A stretch of 64,000 nucleotides of DNA, taken from Ecdyonurus torrentis (taxonomy: Eukaryota; Arthropoda; Insecta; Ephemeroptera; Heptageniidae). The position numbers were made by a program, and so were the translations under genes. The DNA lies in NCBI GenBank assembly GCA_949318235.1, contig OX439133.1:20289993-20353992 (forward strand), given 5' to 3'. Every line of letters starts with the position of its first letter. Position 1 is the first letter of the stretch. Positions 37,311-48,237 of the stretch are shown here, piece by piece. The notes beneath the pieces are model-generated. The model had not been told where the DNA came from. It searched no databases and saw nothing but the letters and a program-made list of their open reading frames with translations.

Positions 37311-37787
37311 TCACGATGTATTATTGAATGTGAGTTCATTTAATGTAGAATATTTGTGAACTGAAATTATTTATTACAATTATTTTTAAAAATATATATA
37401 AAAAATATATAACAGCAATAAATCCATGTTTACTTTAAATAAATATTTCGTTATTTTATTAAATAAACATAAATAATTTTTACTTATTTAAAATTTTATA
37501 AAATGAAATTATAAAATGTGAATGCTATAATTATTATTACTATTAATTATATATCATAACATTAAAGCTTACTATTTATTAACATTATTAAAATACGTTC
37601 AAAAATATCTTGCTTAGAAGTTAAATCCATTGCAGGCTCTCTAAAAAAAATGTTGTACAAAAGTGATGTTTTATTTTCCATGTTAAACAGGGTAACATTG
37701 AATAGATAAAGCTAAAGTAATTTAGACATCGAAGTTTAAAATATGATGATAGTTATTGAAAGTCAATTTAAAATGACATAATTTATC
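37311..37787. other. AT-rich spacer with no gene seen
   Basis: No gene was recognised. Confidence 0.5.
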
Positions 37788-37955
37788 ATAGGGTTTATGC
37801 GTATAATGTCATATTTAATGCGCTTACTTAGATACCATTCTGGAGTAATGCATCGACATTGCTCAGCATAGGACAGACTTCGTTTTTGTCTATTTTCTTT
37901 GAGAAATCGGTTTTTTTTTTTTGTTACTGTTATTTTTCTCACATATACTTGACTG
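37788..37955 (-). repeat. MITE-like repeat M, partial reverse copy
   Basis: TTAATGCGCTTACTTAGATA, TGGAGTAATGCATCGACATT and GCTCAGCATAGGACAGACTT match one half of M. Confidence 0.6.
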
Positions 37956-38896
37956 GGATTGGAGTTAGTGTAGCACGATAACACAATAAGGCAAAAAAAA
38001 AAAAAAAAAAGCATAGGAAACCCTTAAAACTAAAAAAATAAAAGTAATAATACATAAAAAAAATATATCAGTATTAAATACTAATAATTTATATTTTTCC
38101 CCTTTTTAATAATAATAATAATAAAGATTTTATTGAGCAAATATATTACAATACAAACATTGCACAGTAGACTTTTAATCTACTGATCACAGTGAGTGAT
38201 ATCTAGTATCTGGAAACAACATGGAAATTTTGACCTAAAAAAAATAAAAGATTTAAAATTTTGAAAAACATATAAAAACGTAATCCCTTTAATATATAAA
38301 TCTTCAATCATAAAAAAGTAATAGAAATGAAAAACAAATTTTTATTTCCTATAATTTAAAATCTTTATTACATTATATTCAATACATTATTTAAATTCAA
38401 ATATATTTTATATTCACTTTTTGAAAAAAAAAAAAAAAAAAAAAAAATACCACAAATTCTTTACATAAAAGAGCATATATTTTATTATGCTTTTATCTAT
38501 AATACATAAAAATAAACTTCTTTAAACGAAAAAAAAACAAAAAAAAAATTGTTTGGATAAAAGATAAAAAAACATATCCAAAAGAAAGTTTTCTTCAATA
38601 TTTTTAAGGCTGTAAGCTATCATCAAAACAAAATCAAGTTATGATGGAATATTGGAAATATGTATATTTTACCTTCTTCTTCTTCTTTTTTTTTTTTTTC
38701 TGTAGGGTCAATAATATTTTTATTTTTTATATGTATTAGTGTATTATTTTATACTAAAATTTATTTTTTCAAAACTTATACAATCATAAAAGCAATAAAA
38801 ACGATGCAAATATATCAAATAAACATTTGTGCCCTTTTTCTATTTTGAAAAAGGAATAAAATATTTTAAAAGTGACTAGAATGGAAACATGTTTTT

Positions 38897-38963
<67 letters not shown>

Positions 38964-39458
38964 CTGTTATTCTTGATCTGGCTTGTTCTGTCTGTCTGTA
39001 GAGAGAGAGAGAGCCTAAGTATATTTTTCACATAAAAAATAAAACATTTTTTTACAAGCTATTTGAAAGACCATGTTTACAAAAAAAGACTACAAAATTA
39101 AGTTATCTCAAAATAACTCATGTTGAAGCAGTCCAGTAGTGTTTATGTGTGTTTTCCCATAGTCTGCACCAAAGAATGCAATTGTCTTTATTGCTTTGTG
39201 GCATGCAAGGAATGTACGAGTCGGACCCTAAGTTTTTGAGAATATTGCATTTTTTTTACTACATTTAAAAAAAACTTAGAAATGTTTGTGTATACAAATA
39301 TATTTTTACTAATAATAAAATCAATGTCAAAAGAAAAAAAAGTTTATGGTATTAGTTTAAAAAAATGTGCAAGAGATAGCGAGATTGATTCTAAAGAAGC
39401 TTACATCATGGTTGAGACATCCCAAATGTTTCAAAAAAGCAGCAGGTTGATCAGATGT

Positions 39459-39497
<39 letters not shown>

Positions 39498-39540
39498 ACG
39501 ATGACAATTTTGGTTTGTTGAATCGAAATTAGTATGTGTT
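37956..39540. other. AT-rich interval with LINE tail and (CT)n array
   Basis: A 60-bp LINE tail (reverse; GATTTTATTGAGCAAATAT) is at 38109-38168 and matches 33475-33535. The (CT)n array is at 38899-38960 and poly(A) at 39461-39494. No gene was recognised. Confidence 0.5.
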
Positions 39541-39566
39541 AATATTATCACACTAGTATGAATCAA

Positions 39567-39641
39567 GATATGAGTCTGAAGAAAGCAAGAGAAATGTGTC
39601 AGGATAGAAAGATGTGGAGGTCTATCACTAGGTCAGACTAA
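39567..39641 (+). pseudogene. Possible LINE open-frame C-terminus (relic)
   Basis: A 24-residue open frame ending ...KAREMCQDRKMWRSITRSD resembles the AxDRxxWRxxxR tail found at the C-terminus of some RTE/L1-like retrotransposon proteins (family memory, not a search). It is followed by GGCTTACCCCGAAAGGGACT. The fragment is too short for a firm call, and the upstream frame is closed. Confidence 0.35.
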
Positions 39642-39747
39642 AAATCATCTATGTTGTTGGCTTACCCCGAAAGGGACTATATAGCGTCATGATATGTATG
39701 TCTATTTTGTCTATATTATTATCATATATAGCAAAATAATTTAATGT

Positions 39748-39966
39748 ATATATAATGGAGGTTATCGGTTTAGCGCGCGGGGAGACGCGGGGAAAGCTAA
39801 GGGTCCCCTAATTTAACATTACGCTTATGGAGAAAAACATGTTTGTTTTTTTTGCGATTTTTGAGAAAACTACTCTACCGATTTCGAAGAAATTTAAATG
39901 AGAAATTCTGTGTTTTAAGCCATAGTCATTTTTAAGCATACTTTTAAACCGATAACCTCCATTGCT
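39748..39966. mobile_element. MITE with GGAGGTTATCGGTTTA ends
   Basis: AATGGAGGTTATCGGTTTA at the left and TAAACCGATAACCTCCATT at the right are perfect 19-bp inverted repeats. The interior TTTTGCGATTTTTGAGAAAA is also seen without ends at 36596-36620 and, decayed, at 12665-12740 and 4145-4200. Confidence 0.75.
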
Positions 39967-41187
39967 TAACTTTCTGCACACAAATATGCGTTTAATAAAT
40001 ATCTCACTCTTTTACCGACATGTGAACTATACAGCTAAATTAAACTAGAAATTACCAAGTACTCGAGCTCCATACAAAATTTCTATAATTTTGTTCATTG
40101 TTTGGAGGTCATGACTCATGATTAACAATTAAATGCATGCTATTTTAGAGTTTTCAAAAAATACAGAAATAATTTGGTTACAGAATACTTGGTATCTAAG
40201 GACTTTATATACAGCTGTAAAATACAGTTGATACATGGGAAAGAAGGGCTTGACTCATATCGAAAAAATATGAAACAGACCAATGAGAATCACGGTATTT
40301 GTACCACGTGTCCAAATTAGCCAAGCGTGTACTTATCTTGTATGTAGTATTTTGGTTGTGAAAGAAGTTTTTAAATTTAAGAATTTCATGGAACCCAATT
40401 ACTAATTAATTAATTTGAATTCTAAAATTTTCACCGTGGAGAACAAGCAACGTTATACCAGTAAATTGCCGATAGTCCAGTCAACTTAGCGGAAAGTCTA
40501 TGGGTTCTCCAATAAGAGCAAAACTGGAAATTAAAGATGCTCTCAATTTTTGCGAAGAAATCAATTTATTACATTTAAAAAATATTGCATCTTGTAAACA
40601 AGTCTTTAATAATAATAATAATAATTATAAATTTTATTTTCAATAAAACTGAAATTTTATTGTAACTATCTATAAAAAAAGAGAAAAAGAGAGAGAAAGA
40701 GAGAGAGAGAGAGAGAAAAGTGGAACTTTTGAAAAGCAATATAGTGGTTTGTAAGAAGTTGAAAATGATGAATAAAACATTAAAATTATGCAAACACCTG
40801 TGCATTGCGTCTACACTACGTAATATAATCTTAAACCTAGATATATAATATATATTATATACACAAATGGTATATAATACTACGTATTATATGTATATAG
40901 AATAGAGTCTTATATTATTCACACCTAAGTCTATGTAATGTTTACATACGCACCTTTCTTGTGCATTGGGAGAGTGAATAAATTTAACACTGTCACATAG
41001 AGGGTTATATATAGGATGCGTAAGAGAGAGAGAGAGAGAGAGAGAGAATAGACAATATTTTCAAGAGGATATCCTAGTATATTTTCACACACACAGAGAA
41101 ATATGAGGAAAACGTAAAGCGATACTTAAACATAAATATTTTTTTTGTTCTCCTACAAAACAATTAAATAGAAATTAGTCATTTATT
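39967..41187. other. AT-rich interval with no gene seen
   Basis: A (GA)-rich patch lies at 40681-40716 and (GA)n at 41022-41046. No gene was recognised. Confidence 0.5.
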
Positions 41188-41480
41188 TGACTTTTCAAGT
41201 CGACGCTATGTTGGATCACTAAATAACATGGACAGTATAAGAAAATGACCCATTTTGCTAGTTTTAATACTACTAAGCAATATTTTTTAGAACATTAATG
41301 TTATTGATAGGTTATTGGTATCTCAAGTATAAAAAATAATATTAGCAAATATAATATCTGATTCCCAAAGAAAATAGTTTATCTCGACTTTTGTCCTATA
41401 TGCTGAGCTATTTTATATTCATTACTCCAATAATGCATCAAATTGCAAAAAAATATGACGTCGTGCGCATACATCTTATA
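41188..41480 (+). repeat. MITE-like repeat M, copy
   Basis: AAGTCGACGCTATGTTGGAT at the left and AATATGACGTCGTGCGCATA at the right identify M. The outermost left bases are missing. Confidence 0.65.
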
Positions 41481-41519
41481 TACAACTAATTTTATTACTT
41501 TCAGTATTTAATATTATTC

Positions 41520-41799
41520 TATATAACTTGATTTTATATTGGAGCAACTTTTATGTATATGAAGTTAACACTAGTAATCTTTCTGTCATTATGAGGCAAT
41601 CCAAAATATAACAAGATTGTAGATTACGTCTATTCTTTTTAATATTAGGTAAATATATATATATATTTACCTAATATTAAAAAGAATAGACGTAATCTAC
41701 AATCTTGTTATATTTTGGATTGCCTCATAATGACAGAAAGATTACTAGTGTTAACTTCATATACATAAAAGTTGCTCCAATATAAAATCAAGTTATATA
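41520..41799. repeat. Perfect 280-bp palindrome without spacer
   Basis: Reading outward from the centre (41659/41660) both 140-bp arms are exact reverse complements with no mismatch and no loop. The left arm is homologous to 46920-47000 of the composite array. The right arm replaces what lies at 47000-47065 there. It is either a very recent inverted duplication or an assembly/read foldback artefact. Confidence 0.9.
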
Positions 41800-42107
41800 T
41801 AAAAGATTTTCTTATTAAAAGTATAAAAATTAAATATATAAATAAAATATTTGACTGCAAAAAGCTACATCAACAAAAAAATTGGTTAATAGCAACTCTT
41901 TCAAAATTAATAATAATAATAAAAAATAGTAATAATAAAAACTAATAATAACAATATTTAAATTTAAGTTTATTAATTTTTAAAACAAATCTTTAGACTA
42001 AATTTTTAAAAAAAATTTGCAGTCGATTGTAATTACAAATATAATCTTTAATTTAAAGAAAAATAAAAATATCTAGAAATGAAGTAGAAATTCATCAAAA
42101 ACACTTA
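41800..42107 (+). repeat. Composite array segment (AT-rich)
   Basis: The sequence is homologous to 47060-47385 and 59940-60240. Shared words are TTTGACTGCAAA, GATTGT.A.TACAAATATAAT and TGAAGTAGAAATTCAT. No gene was seen. Confidence 0.6.
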
Positions 42108-42462
42108 TAGGGTGTATTCTAATGTTGTCATATTTATTGCTCTTTGATGCCATAAATGAATATACTATACTGGAATAATGAATAACATTGATTAGTCTAG
42201 GACAAACTTCGTTTTTAAAATTTTTTTTTATATATATTGTTTTATTAGCAAATTGAATAAATTCTTTATTATTATTATTTGCCTCACGTACTTGAGGTAC
42301 TAATTCAACCTATAACCAGCATCAATGCTCACATACATGCATTTTTAAATATTACTTAGTACTTTGTTAGTATTTACAAACTGGCACAATGAGTTATTTT
42401 CCTATGCAGCCCATGTTATTGAGTGATCCAACCTGGCGTCGACTTTATCATGAATACATCAC
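42108..42462 (-). repeat. MITE-like repeat M, reverse copy
   Basis: Both ends are present: TAGGGTGTATTCTAATGTTG at the left and GGCGTCGACTTTATCATGAA at the right. Confidence 0.7.
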
Positions 42463-42770
42463 GTAGCACAAAATATTGAGCTATTACATAATATTACAGA
42501 AATGTCAACACACTAGATATCAGTTTTCTCAGTGTACAAAACTTACCTGGCATGACGAAGGTTACATAATTGACACTGCAATCAAAGTCATCAATAATTA
42601 TGTTGTAAAGTACAACATTATATTTATGTTATGTAACATTAAGTAGCATCAATTATGTTGTATATATTTATTTATTGACATTTAATAACAAATTATTATT
42701 ATTTTATCAAGCTTGGTAATTTTGATATATGAGTAATAATCAAACTGCTATTATATGTTACGTTTATACG
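42463..42770 (+). repeat. Array segment X, copy 1
   Basis: This segment is close to identical to 60835-61133 over about 300 bp, including CAAAACTTACCTGGCATGAC and TAATTGACACTGCAATCAAA. No coding capacity was seen. Confidence 0.75.
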
Positions 42771-43080
42771 TAAGGGTGTGTGCATTCATGTTAAAGTCGA
42801 CGACATGTTGGATCACTCAATAACATGGGCTGTATAGGAAAATAACGAATTTTGCCAGTTTAAAAATACTAAGCAATATTTTTGAGAGCTTTGATGCTGT
42901 TTTTAGGTTAAATGTATGTATGAGAAAAATAATATCCAAAAAATTAACCCATTTTGAAAAGAAAATTTACAGACTGACGTTTGTCTTTTGTTGAGCGATT
43001 CTATTCTTTATTCATTACTCCAGTATGGCCTCCAGGCGCATTGTATGTGACGTCATGTGCATTTTGCATACATTCTATAT
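42771..43080 (+). repeat. MITE-like repeat M, copy
   Basis: GGGTGTGTGCATTCATGTTA at the left and TATGTGACGTCATGTGCATT at the right. It follows segment X, exactly as the copy at 61133 does. Confidence 0.7.
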
Positions 43081-43539
43081 TCCTATAGCTTCCCCTTATA
43101 CAGTTCAAAATATAGTTTCTTGTAATATTAATAATAAAATGTAGAATTATCCCTTTATTTTTATACTTAGAAAGTGAAAATTAAACTTTAAATTTTTACT
43201 ATTTGGGTAAGATGAAGGTAGATGAAGAACAAATAATTAATCAACGATTATTATTATAAAAGTCGCAATTTTAAAGAATTTATAATTTATTTTTTTAAAT
43301 ATCAAAAATTATTTAAATAAATTATTCAATTTATCTATTAATTAATTTTGAAATAAAAATAATTTTAATTTAATTAAAACAAAATTAAACAAATTTGTTA
43401 AAATTGGGTGATTAAGTACTATTAAAAAGACGTCACAAATAGTATATTTTTTTTATGTTTATATATAGATAATAAGAAATATTAAGTATAAGCTTAGTTT
43501 TGTTGAATACATACAAAAACGATCAAATAATTAACATAG
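43081..43539. other. AT-rich spacer in the composite array
   Basis: The last part (GTTATTACTATGAACTTTAA) recurs before R at 46170, 62240 and 63515. No gene was recognised. Confidence 0.5.
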
Positions 43540-43755
43540 TTATTACTATGAACTTTAAGGAATGTATTTACATGGCTTGTAACTTAAAATCTAAAACGAA
43601 AAATCTCCAATCTTTAGCTACCTATGATAAAATTGTCAGACCCCGTGAGCATCAGATTTAAGAGAGAAAATTATTATTGAAATTAATATGGGCTCTTATG
43701 AAACTAAAACTTAAAAAAAAAAAAAAAAAAAATCATAATTTAACTTCTAGCTCTT

Positions 43756-43789
<34 letters not shown>

Positions 43790-43878
43790 TTTTTGAAGAT
43801 ACCTTAACCTAATGTATCACTATGTTAAATTTCAGATTTGCTTTCTTTACACCCTTTTAATCAAATCCTTTAGTAACT

Positions 43879-45049
43879 TATCCCTGCTGGAAATGTCCTC
43901 AGAAATGTCTATAGAAATCAGTATTTTTCTATGGAAAGTCGATGAATTCTATAGAATTTTTTAAAAGTTCCATAAAAATATAAAAAGTCAATGGAGATTC
44001 GTATTTTCTCCATAGAGTTATTTGAAAGGAGCAGATTTCTCCTTAGAAGTAACTTAAGTTCCATAGAGATTCTTACAAGCTCCATAAAAAATGTCTATAG
44101 AAAGAATAGAGGTCAATGGAATATAAATCTCCTTACAAATTTTGAATGGTGAATAAATGTCTATAGAAGTTTTGTAAGGAGAAATATATCGACAGCACAC
44201 TAAAAAATTCTAGTAATCAACGGAATAAGTGTTTTTTCAATGGTTATAAGTGTTGATAATTAACGTTTCAAAACTCAACGCTTAAGTACAATTTCACTTT
44301 AAACGTTGATTTATCAGCATAAATAGAGTTGATAAAAACCGTCGATTTTCAACGGAATAAACGTTCTTCTCAACCTAATTAGAAATGATATAAACATTTA
44401 CTTTACACAATTTCCTGTGTTCTATGCGAAAAATCAAAATATGCATAAGAATAAATAGTGTTTATTTTTTATTCTTTAACTAGAATCAACGAAAAAAAAT
44501 TTTTGATTTTTTTTTATTTCTGCCCAAAAAGTGCGTTTATTTCGAAAAGTTACCAACCCGTTAGAAATTTTATTGCATTTTTGGATGTAACTCGATTTTT
44601 CATACCCAAATCGGTCATCCAAAAACGATATTGAACTTGAAAACAGTAATAATGTTAATGTTTTTGCTTTTATTTATCTGAGTAAAACATATGAAAACAG
44701 AATGTTTTTCTGTTGGGGTTAGGTGTAAGAGTGGGCCAGACATATTGTCAGGCTTAAACCTCGCCCTTTCAAAAATTTGTAAATTTTTTTTCCTTGCATT
44801 TTTTTGAATAAAGACGATTATTTATTTATTTATTATTTATTTATTTATATAGAAAGTATAAAGAGAAAAAATAACGAACTTTTATTCTTGAATTTCTATA
44901 GACTTTTTGTAAAATTTTCTCTATGGAACCGCACCGCCGGTTCCTTAAAAAATTTCTATGGAAGTTATTTTCTCCATATGCCAATTTTCCATAGAATTTT
45001 TTCTCTTTTTTTTTAAGGAGATTTCCTAAGAACTTTTTCAGTAGGGATA
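43879..45049. mobile_element. TA-flanked MITE with internal LINE tail
   Basis: TA at 43879-43880 and 45048-45049 brackets TCCCTGCTGGAAA...TTTTTCAGTAGGGA, imperfect inverted repeats. The interior is crowded with CCATAGA/TCTATGG/CTCCTTA words in both orientations. A LINE 3' end (44701-44850) is inserted in the right half. Length is 1167 bp and no transposase was seen. Confidence 0.7.
44701..44850 (+). repeat. LINE 3' end, second copy
   Basis: It is nearly identical to 11231-11350 (TTCTGTTGGGGTTAGGTGTA ... GAATAAAGACGATTATTTA) and ends in a (TTTA)n tail. Only the untranslated region is present. Confidence 0.75.
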
Positions 45050-45167
45050 TCATACCTTCTTCAAATTAAGTTAGAATAATTTGTATTATCTTCATCCAAA
45101 TTTACATTAATTTAAGTAATTTTTATTTATACTCGTACTATTACTGATTGATATTAATTTTATATTC

Positions 45168-45472
45168 TATAATGTGTTTGCATTTATGTTAAAGTCGACA
45201 CCATGTTGGATCACTCAATAGTATGGGCACCATATTATAATAACTCATTTTGGCAGTTTAAAAATACTAAGCAATATTTTTGAAAGTATTGATGCTGTTA
45301 ATAGGTTGAATTAGTATCTCAAGTATGTGAGAAAAATATCAGTATTAACCGATTTCGCAAAGAAAATAGTCAAAAATGAAGGTTTTCTTGTGCTGAGATA
45401 TATTATTCATTATTCCAGTATATCGTACAAGCGCACTAAATATGACGTCATGCAAATACCACCCTATAGATT
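45168..45472 (+). repeat. MITE-like repeat M, representative copy
   Basis: The left end TGCATTTATGTTAAAGTCGA..CCATGTTGGATCACTCAATA and the right end TATGACGTCATGCAAATACC are diverged inverted repeats of one another. About 15 full or partial copies of this roughly 300-bp repeat are in the window, about half of them in the array at 41-48 and 60-63 kb. Confidence 0.75.
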
Positions 45473-46189
45473 CCTTGTATTCAGTATTATATACATGGTT
45501 TCTACTTGCAATCATAATATAAAAAATTATATTACCTTATTATTAATCTTCCTGACCGAGGTTTCCATGGTTTCCTCGGTATGTACGGGAAGGAAGCCAG
45601 AATGCCGGGAAGGATTTGCCAGGCCATGGCCGACCCGCCATGGAAGAACCCGCGAATCTTATGATAAGGTTTCGGAAGTCTTGGGAGTGTAAACTCAGTA
45701 TAAATGCATTGTAAATAAAATGTAAATAACTAGCATAAGTTGTACCTCGCATAGAGGTTTGATCAAAAAATTTGTTAAAAGATTAAAAATTGTTATTAAT
45801 CTCTCTGCCACTATAGTTAACTTACTAATTTATAATACTTGTGTGACGTCATTAACACCTTAAATATGGTCCAACATGTAATTAATTAATTATTTAGAAT
45901 AACATCCATACCCATATAAATAATTAAAAATTTATAGAAATATATTTTATTAAGAAAATTAAAAACTTAATATTAATTTGTAACTTTAATAAATTTTCAA
46001 AATATTTAAAATAATAATAATAATAATTACAAAAAACATAATTTAAATTTTTATATTGAAATTAAAAGAATAAGTATTATGAACTGGACATTTACAAAAT
46101 ATAAAATTAATATAAAATTAAATAGAAAATGTCACTCTAGCACGCATAAATAATAAAGATATAGTTATGACTATAATTTTTAAGGATTG
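45473..46189. other. Array spacer with a GC-rich module
   Basis: A GC-rich island at about 45550-45675 (CCGAGGTTTCCATGGTTTCC, GCCATGGCCGACCCGCCATGG) stands out from its AT-rich surroundings and is followed by AAATAAAATG. It resembles GC-rich 3' modules I associate with arthropod interspersed repeats, from memory only. The 121- and 69-codon frames over it show no known domain. Confidence 0.4.
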
Positions 46190-46566
46190 TTTTTATATGG
46201 CTTGTAAACGAAAAGCATAAGAGATATCTTCCAAACTTTATGATGTCATTTGAAAGTTAATATGCAGTAATTATTGAAATTAACATGGGCTCTAATGGGA
46301 CCAACATTTTTAAAAAGCATAATTTAAAGGACAGCCTTTCATTTTTCTTTCTTTTTTCAAACTAATTTGAAGAAACGTTATCTTAATTTATAACTATTCA
46401 AATTTTCAGATTTTTCATTCATAATTACTTTTTAGTCAAATCTTGAAGTAGCTTATTTCATGCAACATTTCCTGAAATTAAGTTATAATAATGTTTATTT
46501 TTTTTTTTCAATCTAACATTAATTAACTTTTTATATTTGTACTATGAATAATTGCTATATCAATAG
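46190..46566 (+). repeat. Repeat R copy
   Basis: TATGGCTTGTAAACGAAAAG, ATGATGTCATTTGAAAGTTA and AACATGGGCTCTAATGGGAC mark R. M follows about 95 bp after R ends. Confidence 0.7.
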
Positions 46567-46880
46567 GGTATATGCATTCATGTTAATGTCGACGCCATGT
46601 TGGATCACTCAATAACAAGGGATGCATAGGAAAATAACACATTTTGCCAGTTTGAAAAATACTACGCAATATTTTGAGAGCATTGATGCTGTTAATAGGT
46701 TATTGGTATCTAAAGTATGTGAGGAAAAAAAAATATTAACAAAAATAGTAACCGATTTCTTGAAGAAAATAGCTTATAATAGTTATAATACTTTTGTCCT
46801 ATGCTGAGACATTTTATTCATTACTCCGGATGGTATTACATCGAATTGCAATAAATATGGCGTCATGCGCATACACCTTT
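46567..46880 (+). repeat. MITE-like repeat M, copy
   Basis: GGGTATATGCATTCATGTTA at the left and ATGGCGTCATGCGCATACAC at the right. Confidence 0.7.
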
Positions 46881-47387
46881 TACAAACCTAATTTAATAAC
46901 TTACAGTATTGTAAATAATATTCCATATTATTTGCTTTTATTATAGCATCTTTTACGTACACATAAAATTAACATCAGTCATCATTCCTTCGTTGTGTGC
47001 CAAATGTTTTCGCTGCTAATATTTACATTTAGTTCGCTAGTTTCAATAATTAGGATAATATTTATAAAAAGGTATCTTATTAAAAAATAACAAATAAAAA
47101 TATTAATAAAATATTTTACTGCAAATAGGTATTAAAAAAACCAATAACAAAAAAATTGAATAGATACAACTCTTTTAAAATAACGAAAAATAATCATAAA
47201 AAAAATGACAAAAAAAGCATAAATAAAAATATTAAAATATATAATTAATAATTTTTAAAACAAATATATAAAAGCTAATATATTTTTTTAAAAATTTACA
47301 CATTCGATTGTGAGTACAAATATAATCTTTAATTTAAAGAAACATAAAAATATCTAGATATGAAGTAGAAATTTATGACGTACACTT
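46881..47387 (+). repeat. Composite array segment (AT-rich)
   Basis: AATTAGGATAATATTTATAA and the following text are homologous to 59890-60240 and partly to 41800-42107. No gene was seen. Confidence 0.6.
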
Positions 47388-47750
47388 ATAGGGTGCATCC
47401 TCATGACGTCATATTTATTGCACTTTGATGCCACACTACTGGAGTAATACATCGTTTCTAGCTTTTTTTTTTTTTTTAATAGTCAAATCGGATAATTTAT
47501 TTATTATTGTTATTATTATTTTCCTCACATACTTGAGATACTAATTCAACCTATTAAAGCCCTTGTAAACTTATTTTTTATCATTTAGAATACTAGTTTG
47601 ATTTATTACCATTACCATACATTATTAAATATCCATGAATTAGACACCACTACGTTGATTTTGTATTTATTTTCTTTTGACAATTATTTGACGTATCTGA
47701 CGTCACAATGTACCGCAGCCAATCACAGTCACCGCTCTGTTCACGTGATC
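47388..47750 (-). repeat. Partial M copy running into a family F left half
   Basis: 47388-47570 is one half of M in reverse. CCATGAATTAGACACCA and GTTGATTTTGTATTTATTTT (47630-47680) begin a family F arm whose right half is missing. The older gag fragment abuts near 47740-47750. Confidence 0.6.
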
Positions 47751-48237
47751 ATCAGCACCAACACTTCCTAGGTAGAGCGTCTCCCTCTCTGCTTCAAGGT
47801 AAGACTCTGGCACCCCCTCAACTGCATTCATTTGTGCTGCTCTTGGAGGGCCTCCTGCTGCTACCTTCCTCTTGGCTCGACACATCATAGCCAAATGTCC
47901 ATACGTCCCACAAATGTGACATCTCTTGTTCCTTGCCGGACATTTCTTAAGAACGTGCACTCCTTTACCACATCTATTACACAGCTCCTGAGCTGCCCTT
48001 GATTGTAAAGTATTCTGCTGACGATGATTCTCCATTGGGAATCTTCTCGGAGGGCCAGCTGGTCTGAACCCCCTATTGCCTTGGTCTCTAGCAAAGCGGC
48101 CTATGGCATCCACGTTAGCTTCCGGGAGAGATCTCATCTCGATCTGCTGTTTCTTAATGTGCTCTGACCTCTTTGCCCTAGCAACAGCAGTGTGTAGCGT
48201 TAGGTGTCTGTCCATTTGGAGACTTTCTGATAGATGT
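47703..48237 (-). pseudogene. gag: Older LTR element: gag C-terminal part (two CCHC knuckles), interrupted
   Basis: This is the downstream half of a retrotransposon gag reading frame on the minus strand. The other half is 59517-59020; the split is caused by the element at 48238-59019. Two zinc knuckles are visible, CNRCGKGVHVLKKC and CHICGTYGHLAMMC, both CX2CX4HX4C, the usual nucleocapsid RNA-binding motif. The frame is preserved across the insertion once one target copy is discounted, so it was open when the insertion occurred. Below about 47750 the sequence becomes a family F repeat and the frame ends at a stop at 47703, so its last residues are not gag. No protease or pol follows: the 3' part of the element is gone. 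The tool-style start at 48245 lies inside the LTR and is not real. Confidence 0.8.
48234..48237. repeat. Target duplication of the inner element (left)
   Basis: ATGT here equals ATGT at 59020-59023. A 4-bp duplication is within the range of Ty3/gypsy integrases. Confidence 0.8.

Larger units (their letters stand above)
43540..45165 (+). repeat. Repeat R split by a 1167-bp element
   Basis: R runs from about 43550 to 43880 and resumes at 45048 (TATCATACCTTC...AAGTTAGAATAATTTG). The uninterrupted order is seen at 62240-62690. Repeat M follows directly, as in the other R-M pairs. Confidence 0.7.

Noticed and set aside
45327..45692. 121-codon plus-strand frame
   Set aside because: It runs from an M repeat copy through AT-rich spacer into a GC-rich module; no domain and no codon bias visible.
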